A stretch of 23,556 nt of DNA from Pseudomonadota bacterium (GCA_023430145.1 JAEZCD010000066.1:1-23556); one strand, 5' to 3'; positions 6,802-14,626 are shown, counted from the stretch's first letter. The notes: a model not told the origin generated them from the sequence alone. Program-made: numbers and translations.

Positions 6802-8355
6802 ATGCCCGCAAGCGCCTTCGCGCAACGCCTGGCATCCGTCGCGCTCGGCGAGCACAACAGCTTCCAGAACGTTCTCGAGACGGATCCGCGCCTGCGCAGC
6901 CGGATCTACGACACCTACCTCAAGCAGCTGAAGGCGGCCGATCCGAACGATCCGATCGGCTGGAACATGCCGTCCGACATAACCGCGTGGCCATGGTCGG
7001 CGGCCTTCGTCTCCTGGTGCGCGCTCGCGGCCGGGGCCACGCGCACCGAGTTCGACTTCTCGGTCCGGCACGCGATGTACATCAAGCGCATGATCGCCAA
7101 TGCCGACAGCGGCAGCGGCGTGTTCCGCGCAAAGCCCATCACAGCGCGCGCGCCGGCGATCGGCGACCTCATCGCCGCCAATCGCGGCGGGGCGGTCACC
7201 TACGATCAGGCGCGAACCCTCGAGAGCTACAATTCGCACACCGCCATCGTCGTCGAGCTGATCCAGCGGCTCGGCAAGAAATACGCCGTCACGGTCGGCG
7301 GCAACGAGCGCGACGCGATCCGCAAGACCGAGGTCGAGCTGACGCCCGCCGGCCTCGTCAAGCAGCGTTCGTCCGATTCCTACATCTGCGTCGTCGAGAA
7401 TCTGAAGCAGGACGTGCCGGTCGCCGCCCGGTCGAGGACCGCCTCCCGGCCGCGGATCGCCGCCGGGCCGATGATGGCCGCAGCTCCAGAGCGGGCGACG
7501 GCGGCGGCGCCGCTGGCGAAATCCTTCCGGGGGCACGGCACCTTCGTCTACGTGGCGAGCGCCACCATCGACGACTACGGCTCGGTCGAGAACACCGCCG
7601 CCGCGATGGTCCGCGCCGGCATGCAGCACGCCTGGGTGCGCGTGCACGGGCGCAAACCCTTCCCCGCCGCCGAGAAGCGGGCGACGCAGGCGCTGATCGA
7701 CGGGTTGCGGGCGGCCGGCATCGCCGTCGCCGGCTGGGGCTGGTGCCAGGGCGATGATCCGCGCGCGGAGGCGGGCGCGGCGCTCCGCGAGCTCGCCACC
7801 TATGGCCTCACCGACTACGTCGCCGACATCGAGCACGGGCACGCCAACTCGGTGTGGACGGTGGCCGAGGTCGAGCTGTTCTGCAAGACGCTGCGCAAGA
7901 CGCTGAAGGGCTCGTTCGCGATCTCGAGCTTCGCGCTGATCGACTGGCACGAGCCCTATCTGATGACGGCCGCGGCGCCCTATGTCGACGCCTTTGCGCC
8001 GCAAATCTACTGGTTCGACTATCCGAACAAGACGATGGTCGGGCGGTTCAAGCGCCCCGACGGCACGAGCTATACCAGGGGGGATCCCGGCTCCTATGCC
8101 GATCTCTGCCTCGACCGCTGGCGGCTGGTCAGCGGCCAGACGACGCGGCCGCTCGTCCTGACCGGCCAGGCCTATTGGGGCGAGAGCGGTTTTGAGCAGC
8201 GCGAGGCCGAGGACAAGCTGCGGGCGTTCCTGAAAACCTGGGACGGCCATGGCGGGATCGCCGGGCTCAACTGGTGGCACTTCGGCGGACGGGACGGCAT
8301 GAGCCACGCCATGCTGGAGGCGATCACCAACGCCGAGCTCGGGAGGAGGTTTTAG
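6802..8355 (+). CDS. DUF2272 domain plus TIM-barrel-like hydrolase fusion
   Basis: A 517-residue two-part protein. Residues 1-200 match DUF2272, a putative NlpC/P60-like amidase fold: W-P-W-S-A-A-F-V-S-W-C (C73) with downstream SHTAIVVEL (H146) and TVGGNERDAIRKTEVELT. An Ala/Pro-rich linker (about 206-245) leads to a C-terminal part (246-510) with alternating strands and helices ending in WWHFGG, consistent with a glycoside-hydrolase-like TIM barrel. D343 and E345 in YVADIEHG sit at the end of a predicted strand, like the catalytic acids of GH25-type lysozymes. The likely role is peptidoglycan or glycan cleavage. No signal peptide is visible. ATG 6802 has GGAGG at 6788-6792. It is not an operon partner of the toxin genes on either side. 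The 175 bases before it show no gene. Confidence 0.72.
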   Translation: MPASAFAQRLASVALGEHNSFQNVLETDPRLRSRIYDTYLKQLKAADPNDPIGWNMPSDITAWPWSAAFVSWCALAAGATRTEFDFSVRHAMYIKRMIANADSGSGVFRAKPITARAPAIGDLIAANRGGAVTYDQARTLESYNSHTAIVVELIQRLGKKYAVTVGGNERDAIRKTEVELTPAGLVKQRSSDSYICVVENLKQDVPVAARSRTASRPRIAAGPMMAAAPERATAAAPLAKSFRGHGTFVYVASATIDDYGSVENTAAAMVRAGMQHAWVRVHGRKPFPAAEKRATQALIDGLRAAGIAVAGWGWCQGDDPRAEAGAALRELATYGLTDYVADIEHGHANSVWTVAEVELFCKTLRKTLKGSFAISSFALIDWHEPYLMTAAAPYVDAFAPQIYWFDYPNKTMVGRFKRPDGTSYTRGDPGSYADLCLDRWRLVSGQTTRPLVLTGQAYWGESGFEQREAEDKLRAFLKTWDGHGGIAGLNWWHFGGRDGMSHAMLEAITNAELGRRF

Positions 8356-8417
8356 CAGAGTGGACCGGACGTTCTTCGCCCTCGCGTAGCGGGGCGCACG
8401 GTCTTTCTCGGTCCATA

Positions 8418-8510
8418 TGCCTCACACACGAGGCATTGCAGGCGGGGAGGATTGCCTTGTATAGCAGGCATATCCGGTGCGCTGCTCGTTTTTGCCTTTT
8501 CTGCGAGGCA
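8418..8510. promoter_or_regulatory. Three HipB-type operators TGCCT-N8-AGGCA
   Basis: Three exact copies of TGCCT-N8-AGGCA occur at 8418-8435, 8453-8470 and 8493-8510, ending four bases before the hipB start. The same geometry (five-base arms, eight-base spacer) is known for E. coli HipB, whose operators are TATCC-N8-GGATA, but here the arm sequence differs. Operator 2 contains TATAGC, a possible -10 with TTGCAG at 8436-8441 as a weak -35, and operator 3 contains the Shine-Dalgarno sequence. Repression of both initiation and translation start is therefore plausible. The remainder of 8356-8417 shows nothing else. Confidence 0.82.
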
Positions 8511-8514
8511 TTCC

Positions 8515-8775
8515 ATGGATCTGATCGATCTCGGCGCGCGGATCAAGGCTACGCGCAGGAGCAAGGGCTGGTCGCAGACCAGGTTGGCGCAAACGGCCGG
8601 CGTCAGCCGCGCGCGCCTCGAGGCGCTGGAGAACGCGCGCATCGCCGAGATCGGCTTCAAGCCGCTCGTCCGCATCCTGCACGCGCTCGGCCTCGACCTG
8701 CGCGTCACCGAGTTGAACCGCGGTCGGCCGACGCTGGAGGACCTCGTGGCGGAGGAAGCCGGCGGCGATGCTTAG
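8515..8775 (+). CDS. hipB: HipB-like antitoxin (XRE helix-turn-helix)
   Basis: An 86-residue XRE-family DNA-binding protein and the antitoxin partner of HipA. The helix-turn-helix spans about residues 6-62: LGARIKATRRSKGWSQTRLAQTAGVSRARLEALENARIAEIGFKPLVRILHALGLDL. A short C-terminal tail (DLVAEEAGGDA) would contact HipA. ATG 8515 is chosen because the frame's earlier ATG at 8452 lies within the operators and lacks a ribosome site, whereas GAGG at 8505-8508 precedes 8515. It overlaps hipA by eight bases, which supports translational coupling. Confidence 0.9.
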   Translation: MDLIDLGARIKATRRSKGWSQTRLAQTAGVSRARLEALENARIAEIGFKPLVRILHALGLDLRVTELNRGRPTLEDLVAEEAGGDA

Positions 8776-10093
8776 GGTTTGGACCGACGGCCGGCACGCC
8801 GGCACCCTGGATCGCCACGGCAAACGCGGTGCGGCGTTCGTCTACGACCCGGCCGTCGCGCCCGAGCGGGCGGTCTCGGTCACGATGCCGGTCCGGCTCG
8901 CATCCTGGAATGCGCCGCACGGCCTCCTGCCGATCTTCGACATGAACCTTCCCGAAGGCGCACTCCGGGCGCACCTGATGCGCAGATTCGCCAAGGCCAC
9001 CGGCTCGTTCGACGACTTCGATCTGTTGGGCGTCGTCGGGCGAAGCCAGATCGGCCGGGTCCGCTTTTCCGACCCGCAGGCGGACCTCACCGAAGATGTT
9101 CCCTTTCAGTCTGTGGATGAAATCCTGCGCGCACGGCGGGGCGGCGAGCTGTTCGACTATCTCCTCGATACGTTTGCCGCACATTCGGGCCTTTCGGGTG
9201 TTCAGCCGAAAGTCATGATCCGCTCCCTCGCCGATCCGCCCTCGCCGAGAGACGATAGGTCATCGCAGAGCTTCCGGGGCGCGACCCACATCGTCAAATT
9301 CTGGGAGCCATCGGAATTCCCCGAGCTTGCCGCCAACGAATATTTCTGCCTCGAGGCGGCGAAAGCGCTGAGCCTGCCTGTGGCCGATTTCGAGCTTTCC
9401 GACGACGGGCTCGCTATCGTCGTTAAGCGCTTCGACCTGAAGCCGGCGGGCGTCTACCTCGGCTACGAGGATTTCTGCGTCCTCAACGGGCTATCGAGCG
9501 CCGAAAAGTACAAGGGCGGCTACGAAACCCGGCTGTTCCGCCGGGCGGGGCAGTTCATCGACGTCGATGAGCACCGACACGCCTTCACCCGCCTGTTCAG
9601 GCTCTTCGTGCTCAACTGCGCGATCCGTAACGGCGATGCGCATCTGAAGAACTTCGGCATCACCTACGACGACGTCACCGGCGCGGCGCGCCTGGCGCCG
9701 GTCTTCGATCTCGTCAGCACCGTGCCCTACCTGCCGAAGGACGCGATGGCGCTGACGCTGAATGGCTCGACCGATTGGCCCGACAGGAAAGCGCTGACGC
9801 GCCTCGGTCATACGCGATGCGACCTCGCACTCCCCGTCATCGAGGCGGTGTTCGAGGAGACGGCCGACGTGCTTTCGAAGATCGCTCCCGAGATCGATCG
9901 GTATTTCGCGGAACGGGCCACGCGCCGCGAGGTCGGAGCACGCTTGATCGCAGCCTGGCAGGACGGCATTCGCGACAGCCTCGGCTTCGCAGGCCGCTCG
10001 CTCGTCGCTGCCACGGCGTCGAAGCCCGACGGGAGAACGGCGCGCAGTTCCGATGCCCCGGGCTGCCCGACGCAAGAGCGCTCCTCTTCTTGA
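8768..10093 (+). CDS. hipA: HipA-family serine/threonine kinase toxin
   Basis: A 441-residue kinase of the HipA family, close to E. coli HipA in length. HipA phosphorylates glutamyl-tRNA synthetase and raises persistence; the target here is unknown. The HipA N-terminal domain (about 1-110) holds MNLPEG and LLGVVGRSQIGRVRF. Kinase features are the glycine-rich segment LSGVQPK with S143 at the autophosphorylation position, K177 in HIVKF for ATP, catalytic D290 in NGDAHLKNF, and the metal-binding D314 in PVFDLVST. All look intact. The last 30 or so residues are low complexity and not conserved. It overlaps hipB by eight bases. Confidence 0.93.
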   Translation: MLRVWTDGRHAGTLDRHGKRGAAFVYDPAVAPERAVSVTMPVRLASWNAPHGLLPIFDMNLPEGALRAHLMRRFAKATGSFDDFDLLGVVGRSQIGRVRFSDPQADLTEDVPFQSVDEILRARRGGELFDYLLDTFAAHSGLSGVQPKVMIRSLADPPSPRDDRSSQSFRGATHIVKFWEPSEFPELAANEYFCLEAAKALSLPVADFELSDDGLAIVVKRFDLKPAGVYLGYEDFCVLNGLSSAEKYKGGYETRLFRRAGQFIDVDEHRHAFTRLFRLFVLNCAIRNGDAHLKNFGITYDDVTGAARLAPVFDLVSTVPYLPKDAMALTLNGSTDWPDRKALTRLGHTRCDLALPVIEAVFEETADVLSKIAPEIDRYFAERATRREVGARLIAAWQDGIRDSLGFAGRSLVAATASKPDGRTARSSDAPGCPTQERSSS

Positions 10094-10157
10094 GGCGAGT
10101 CTGAACGGCACGTGCTCGTGCGGGACCGGCCGGCGGAGCCGATGCCATCCGTCTCGG

Positions 10158-10182
10158 CTCGTCATTCTCCGCCGAAGCGGAG
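10158..10182. repeat. 25-base hairpin repeat, copy A
   Basis: CTCGTCAT, one base, then the hairpin CTCCGC-CGAA-GCGGAG. The same unit occurs in the opposite direction at 12843-12867, differing only in the loop and one pyrimidine. It lies between the convergent hipA and DUF6429 genes and could act as a hairpin at both 3' ends. No U-tract follows. Confidence 0.7.
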
Positions 10183-10193
10183 CATCCGGCGGG

Positions 10194-10433
10194 TCACTGC
10201 GAAGCCGGCGCGTTGCCGAACATCGCCTCGAAGAGTTCTTTCGAGCGCCGCAGGCCCTCCTCGGTGAAGACCACCGACTTCGCCTTGCCGCGCGGGTTCT
10301 CGATCATGCCCTTCTCGTGCAGCCGATCGAGCGCCTCCCAGTCGAAGCCTTTCCAGGCCCGGACCCCGTCGTGCAGCCCGAGATAGAGCAGGGCCAGCAC
10401 GGCGTCGGCGATCTTGTCCTCGTCGAGGTCCAT
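10194..10433 (-). CDS. DUF6429 family protein
   Basis: A 79-residue protein of unknown function: MDLDEDKIADAVLALLYLGL, then HDGVRAWKGFDWEALDRLHEKGMI and NPRGKAKSVVFTEEGLRRSKELFEAMF. This matches the DUF6429 family closely, with the conserved RAWKGFDW-x-x-LDRLHEKG core. The pattern resembles a small winged-helix-like domain but no function is established. The reading frame runs further upstream, but conserved sequence starts at ATG 10433. It is convergent with hipA and codirectional with the pRiA4b ORF-3-like gene, 35 bases downstream of its stop. Confidence 0.85.
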   Translation of the reverse strand: MDLDEDKIADAVLALLYLGLHDGVRAWKGFDWEALDRLHEKGMIENPRGKAKSVVFTEEGLRRSKELFEAMFGNAPASQ

Positions 10434-10468
10434 TCGGCCCGCCTCCTCTATCCCGACGGCAACTTTCC

Positions 10469-10921
10469 TCAATCCTCGTCGTCGTCCCCGTCGTCGTATG
10501 CCTCGTACTGAGCCGACGCCTCGCCGACCGTGGCCAGAACCCGCGGCAGCTTGACCTTCGGCTCCCGCGGCTTCCGTCCGACGAGCTCGACCAGAAACTC
10601 CCATTCGTCGCCATAGTCGAACAGGAACCGCATCTTGGACCCCGGCGAGGAGAATGCCTCGGCGGCGGGCGTCCGCCTGACGCTGCGCGATCGGGCTTCG
10701 CCCTCTCCCATGTCGGTGAACAGCTCGTAGCGCCGGGGAGACCTGAAGATGTCGCCCTTGAGCGCGCTGAAGAAGCCGAAGGCGTGGTCGAAATCGAAGT
10801 CGAAGGCGGACACGATGGCCTTGGCGAGCGCGTACAGCGTGCTCGTGTCCGCGACTTCGATCTCGCGATAGACGTCGGCCGCCAGCGAGGCGCGAAAGAC
10901 GAGCGTTTCCGACTCTGCCAT
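10469..10921 (-). CDS. pRiA4b ORF-3-like protein
   Basis: A 150-residue protein of the plasmid pRiA4b ORF-3 family (PF07929, also called IS1096 TnpR-like). The family core is visible: VYREIEVADTSTLYALAKAIVSAFDFDFDHAFGFFS, then KMRFLFDYGDEWEFLVELVG. The tail is strongly acidic (YDDGDDDED). Function is unknown; the family was named from an Agrobacterium plasmid and is often found on mobile DNA, but a role is not established. ATG 10921 is chosen because the upstream part of the frame is antisense to ggt. It ends 35 bases before the DUF6429 start and begins 29 bases after the ggt stop, so all three may be one transcript. Confidence 0.85.
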   Translation of the reverse strand: MAESETLVFRASLAADVYREIEVADTSTLYALAKAIVSAFDFDFDHAFGFFSALKGDIFRSPRRYELFTDMGEGEARSRSVRRTPAAEAFSSPGSKMRFLFDYGDEWEFLVELVGRKPREPKVKLPRVLATVGEASAQYEAYDDGDDDED

Positions 10922-10950
10922 GTGCGAGCCTTTGCTCCGGGGTGGGCGCT

Positions 10951-12663
10951 TCAATACCCCACCGCCGCGCCCGTGACCGCGCGGCTGTCGTTCGCTCCGT
11001 AAAGCCGGTTCTTCCCGACCGGCGCAGCGCCGAGCGCCGGCGCGCCGACGAGAATGCCGGTGGCGTGGCCCCAAAATCCCTGGTCGGTGAGCTTGTGGCC
11101 CATGTCGACGAGAATCTTCCGCGTGTCGGGCGACAGCGCGAAGCGCTCGACGAAGACGGTTTCCGGCAGCCATTGGTGGTGGATACGCGGCGCGTCGATC
11201 GCCTCCTGGATGGTCATGCCGTGCTCGAGCACGTTGAGGATCGCCTGCAGGACGATGGTGATGATGCGCGCCCCGCCCGGGCTGCCGATCACCATCAGCA
11301 CTTTTCCGTCGCGGCTGACGATGGTCGGGCTCATCGAGGAGAGCGGCCGCTTGCCGGGCTCGACCGCGTTCGCCTCGCCCTGGACGAGGCCGTAGAGGTT
11401 GGGGACGCCCGGCTTGACGGTGAAGTCGTCCATCTCGTTGTTCATGACGATGCCGGTGCCGGGCGCCACGACTTTGGCGCCGAACGAGCCGTTCAGCGTG
11501 TAGGTGACGGCGACCGCGTTGCCGGCCGCGTCGACGATCGAATAATGCGTCGTCTCGGTCGCCTCGTGCGGCGGCAAGCCCGGCTTCAGCGCCGCCGAGC
11601 TGCCGGCGCGAGCCTCGTCGATGGTGGCGCGGATCTTTTGCGCGTAGCCGTCGTCGAGCAGCCGGTCGAGCGGGTTGCGGACGAAGTCCGGATCGCCGAG
11701 ATAGGAATTCCTGTCGAGATAGGCGTGCCGCATCGCCTCGATCATCCGGTGGGTCGCGCGTGCCGAGCGGAACTCGCTCTCGGTGTGCGGGAAGGCTTCC
11801 AGGATGTTGAGCAGCTCGCAGATGATGACGCCGCCCGAGCTCGGCGGCGGCGAGGAGACGATGCGGTAGCCGCGGAAGTCGCATTCGACCGGGACGAGCT
11901 CGCGGACGCGATAGTTGGCGAAGTCGGGCTCGGCGAAAATGCCGCCGCCGGCCTGCGCGCCCTCGACGATCCGCTCCCCGACCGGGCCGCCGTAGAACGC
12001 GGCGACGCCGCCCTGCGCGATCTGGCGCAGCGACCAGGCGAGGTCGCGCTGAACGAGCCGTTCGCCGGCCGCGATCGGCCTGCCTTCCGGCAGGAAGATC
12101 GCCGCGGCCGCGGGATTCTTGGCGAGCGCCGCCGCCGAGCGGGCGAGGATCGCCGCGTCCCCGGCATCGAGATCGAAGCCGTCCTCGGCGAAGCCGATCG
12201 CCGCCGCGAGCAGCGCCTCGCGCGGGAACGTGCCGTACTTCTCGCGGGCGAACTCGAGGCCGGCGACGGTGCCCGGCACGCCGGCGGCGAGCCAGCCCTC
12301 GGTGCTGCGGCCCTTCACGACCTCGCCGGCCGCGTCGAGATACATCGTCTTCGTCGCCGCGGCGGGCGCCGCCTCGCGAAAATCGATGAAGGTCTTCCGG
12401 CCATCGGCGAGCTGCACGGTCATGAAGCCACCGCCGCCGAGATTGCCGGCCGAGGGGAAGACGACGGCGAGCGCATAGCCGACCGCCACCGCCGCATCGA
12501 CCGCGTTGCCGCCGCGCCTCAGCACCCCGACGCCGACCTCGGAGGCGAGGCGGTGGGCGCTGACCACCATGCCGTGCTCGGCGGCGACCGGCGGCGGCGA
12601 GGCGGCTTTCGCCGGCAGCGCGAGGAGGAGAAGGGCGAGGAGGAGGAGGGGTTTTGTCCGCAT
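10951..12663 (-). CDS. ggt: Gamma-glutamyltransferase (periplasmic)
   Basis: Cleaves or transfers the gamma-glutamyl group of glutathione and related compounds. The 570-residue precursor begins with a signal peptide, MRTKPLLLLALLLLALPAKA, cut before ASPPP, so the enzyme is exported. It should self-cleave before T372 in TTHYSIVD to give large and small subunits, T372 becoming the nucleophile. Other family motifs are LASEVGVGVLRRGGNAVDAA, SAGNLGGGGFM, PPPSSGGV, MNNEMDDF at 408-414 and RPLSSMSPTIV at 439-449. The frame is open upstream, but only ATG 12663 puts the signal peptide first. Gene complete. It is possibly the first gene of a transcript with the two small genes downstream. Confidence 0.95.
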   Translation of the reverse strand: MRTKPLLLLALLLLALPAKAASPPPVAAEHGMVVSAHRLASEVGVGVLRRGGNAVDAAVAVGYALAVVFPSAGNLGGGGFMTVQLADGRKTFIDFREAAPAAATKTMYLDAAGEVVKGRSTEGWLAAGVPGTVAGLEFAREKYGTFPREALLAAAIGFAEDGFDLDAGDAAILARSAAALAKNPAAAAIFLPEGRPIAAGERLVQRDLAWSLRQIAQGGVAAFYGGPVGERIVEGAQAGGGIFAEPDFANYRVRELVPVECDFRGYRIVSSPPPSSGGVIICELLNILEAFPHTESEFRSARATHRMIEAMRHAYLDRNSYLGDPDFVRNPLDRLLDDGYAQKIRATIDEARAGSSAALKPGLPPHEATETTHYSIVDAAGNAVAVTYTLNGSFGAKVVAPGTGIVMNNEMDDFTVKPGVPNLYGLVQGEANAVEPGKRPLSSMSPTIVSRDGKVLMVIGSPGGARIITIVLQAILNVLEHGMTIQEAIDAPRIHHQWLPETVFVERFALSPDTRKILVDMGHKLTDQGFWGHATGILVGAPALGAAPVGKNRLYGANDSRAVTGAAVGY

Positions 12664-13028
12664 GCGGGCATTCTGGCGCGGGACGCGGCGGATGGCTACC
12701 GGGCCGCCGCTGACGTGTCGATCCCGGTCGACGGACGCGAGGGGAGCGGGCGCCGCCGAGCCCTCGCCCGCTCTGCTTTGTTTCCTTGCGAAACCTCTCC
12801 GCTCGTCATCCCTCCGAGTCTTCACCGCACCAAGGCTGGGTCCTCCGCCTGCGCGGAGGATGACGAGGAGCGGGCGGCGGGTGCCCAAGCACGGGCCCCT
12901 CGTCGTCGTGTCGCGCGGGGCTGACGACACCGAAATGCCGCCCTTGCCGCACCCGGCGCCGATCCGTATCTTCGAACAAGTCCAACACACCGCCGTCGTA
13001 CCGAAAGCCTCGGCGCCGAGGAGCGTCC
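12664..13028. other. Intergenic region between divergent ggt and leuD
   Basis: A 365-base gap without a credible gene. It should carry the promoters of both flanking genes, though I could not identify convincing -10/-35 pairs. Its main content is the hairpin repeat at 12802-12867. The leuD ribosome site is GAGGAG at 13018-13023. Confidence 0.6.
12802..12867. repeat. Inverted repeat containing 25-base hairpin repeat, copy B
   Basis: CTCGTCATCC (12802-12811) pairs with GGATGACGAG (12858-12867), enclosing the perfect hairpin TCCTCCGC-CTGC-GCGGAGGA (12841-12860). On the minus strand 12867-12843 matches copy A at 10158-10182 apart from its loop and one base. The segment beyond it (about 12871-12898) may belong to a longer element. 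Such intergenic hairpins are common in Hyphomicrobiales genomes. Confidence 0.75.
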
Positions 13029-13634
13029 ATGCAGCCGTTCACCACCCTCACCGGGGTCGCAGCCCCGATGCCGATCGTCAATGTCGACACCGACAAGATC
13101 ATTCCGAAGCAGTATCTGAAGACGATCAAGCGCACCGGCCTCGGCAAGGGCCTGTTCGCCGAGCTGCGCTACGACGAGAACGGCAACGAGAACCCCGACT
13201 TCGTCCTCAACAAGCCGGCCTACCGCAAGGCCGAGATCCTCGTCGCCGGCGACAATTTCGGCTGCGGCTCCTCGCGCGAGCACGCGCCTTGGGCGCTGCT
13301 CGACTTCGGCATCCGCTGCGTGATCTCGACCTCGTTCGCCGACATCTTCTTCAACAACTGCTTCCAGAACGGCATCTTGCCAGTCGTCGTCTCGCCCGAC
13401 GATCTCGAGAAGCTGATGGACGATGCCGAGCGCGGCGCCAATGCGCGCCTGACGATCGACCTCGAGAAGCAGGAGATCCACGGGCCCGACGGCGGCACGA
13501 TCCATTTCGAGATCGATGCCTTTCGCAAGCACTGCCTGCTGAACGGCCTCGACGACATCGGCCGCACGCTCGAGAAGGACGACAAGATCGCCGCGCACGA
13601 GCGACGGATGGCCGAGAGCCGGCCCTGGGCATGA
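13029..13634 (+). CDS. leuD: 3-isopropylmalate dehydratase small subunit
   Basis: With the large subunit LeuC it isomerises 2-isopropylmalate to 3-isopropylmalate in leucine synthesis. The 201-residue protein begins MQPFTTLTGVAAPMPIVNVDTDKIIPKQYL, the standard opening, and has the swivel-domain motif DNFGCGSSREHAPWAL at 75-90. FADIFFNNCFQNGILPV is also typical. LeuC is not in this window. It shares a four-base ATGA overlap with the RidA-like gene, so the two are probably translated together. Start ATG 13029 has GAGGAG just upstream. Confidence 0.96.
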   Translation: MQPFTTLTGVAAPMPIVNVDTDKIIPKQYLKTIKRTGLGKGLFAELRYDENGNENPDFVLNKPAYRKAEILVAGDNFGCGSSREHAPWALLDFGIRCVISTSFADIFFNNCFQNGILPVVVSPDDLEKLMDDAERGANARLTIDLEKQEIHGPDGGTIHFEIDAFRKHCLLNGLDDIGRTLEKDDKIAAHERRMAESRPWA

Positions 13635-14017
13635 CCCGCCGGCTGATATCGAGCGGCTCGCCGTTCGAGGCGACGGCCGGCTATTCGCGCGCCGTCGTCG
13701 ACGGCGACTGGATCTTCGTCGCCGGCACGACCGGCTACAACTACGACACGATGACCATGCCGGACGGCGCCGCCGATCAGGCACGCAACGCGCTGCGGAC
13801 CATCGAGAAGGCGCTCGCGGAGGCCGGCGCCACGCTCGCCGACATCGTCCGCGTCACCTATTACGCCACCAACCGGGCGCATGCCGAGGCGCTGTTCGGC
13901 GTCACCGGGCAGATCTTTCGCGAGATCCGGCCGGCCGCGACGCTCGTCATCGCCGATCTCTTGCGGCCGGAGATGAAGATCGAGATCGAGGCCACCGCCC
14001 GCCGAAGGGACGGCTGA
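13631..14017 (+). CDS. RidA/YjgF-family protein without the RidA arginine
   Basis: A 128-residue member of the Rid superfamily of small trimeric proteins. RidA itself hydrolyses reactive 2-aminoacrylate and related imines. Family features are GYSRAVVDGDWIFVAGTTG, DQARNALRTIEKALAEAG, the segment IVRVTYYATN and RPEMKIEIEATA at the end. In RidA the catalytic arginine lies in P-A-R-S/T; here the equivalent is A103 (P-A-A-T), so classical imine deaminase activity is unlikely and it probably belongs to a non-RidA subfamily (Rid4-7 or YjgH-like). It starts within the leuD stop codon (ATGA). The link with leuD may be regulatory convenience. Confidence 0.88.
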   Translation: MTRRLISSGSPFEATAGYSRAVVDGDWIFVAGTTGYNYDTMTMPDGAADQARNALRTIEKALAEAGATLADIVRVTYYATNRAHAEALFGVTGQIFREIRPAATLVIADLLRPEMKIEIEATARRRDG

Positions 14018-14305
14018 GGGCTCTCGAAAATCGCCCTGCGGCCGCGACCACCGGGCAGAGACTCCGGTCGGCTCGCGCGGTCGTGGGACTTGGTCGAGCG
14101 CGGCGGCGGCCTCCCCCCTCGGCGCCCGTCCGGCGGCCGCGGACCTCGCCGGCCGATTCGCCGGGGCACGTTCCGGGTGCGACAGCACGATCGTGACGGG
14201 GTCGCGACGCTCGCTTGCCAAGGCCGGGGCGAGCGACTAATTACGGCGTCTCGGCCGCGCCAGCGGCCGGACGCCACGCGGCCGCTTCGGCGGGCCGCCA
14301 GGCAG

Positions 14306-14382
14306 GCGCCCGTAGCTCAGCTGGATAGAGCACCAGACTACGAATCTGGGGGTCAGAGGTTCGAATCCTTTCGGGCGCGCCA
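14306..14382 (+). tRNA. tRNA-Arg(ACG)
   Basis: A complete 77-base cloverleaf. The acceptor stem GCGCCCG (14306-14312) pairs with CGGGCGC (14372-14378), followed by discriminator G and an encoded CCA (14380-14382). The anticodon stem CCAGA/TCTGG flanks loop CTACGAA, giving anticodon ACG. The T-arm shows GGTTCGAATCC. A short run of five T residues follows at 14383-14387, which could end transcription. The 288 bases before it (14018-14305) and 244 bases after it (to 14626) hold no gene that I can support. Confidence 0.97.
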
Positions 14383-14626
14383 TTTTTCAATGACTTAGCC
14401 GCCTCGACGTTCCTCACGTTCCTCGCGCGTTCCTCGACCCTGTTCACTGGCCGTTCCAGCCGCCTGTCCGCGGTCGCTCCGTCTCGCATAGCTGGTTGGC
14501 GCCATTCTCCGCGATGGGCGAGGCCTGCGACAGCTCCAATGCGCCTCTAATTCACGTTGATTTTTTCTCGACGAAAGCGCTGCTCCGCTACTTCAGAGTG
14601 GGTTAAGCCCTGGGAGCGGAGGATCG

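Noticed and set aside
10942..12924. 660-residue open frame antisense to ggt
   Set aside because: Composition is dominated by Arg, Asp, Gly and Ala as expected of a mirror frame; ggt is full length with all motifs on the other strand.
14408..14435. Three CGTTCCTC repeats after the tRNA
   Set aside because: Only eight bases each with irregular 9- and 11-base spacing; no sign of an array or att core.
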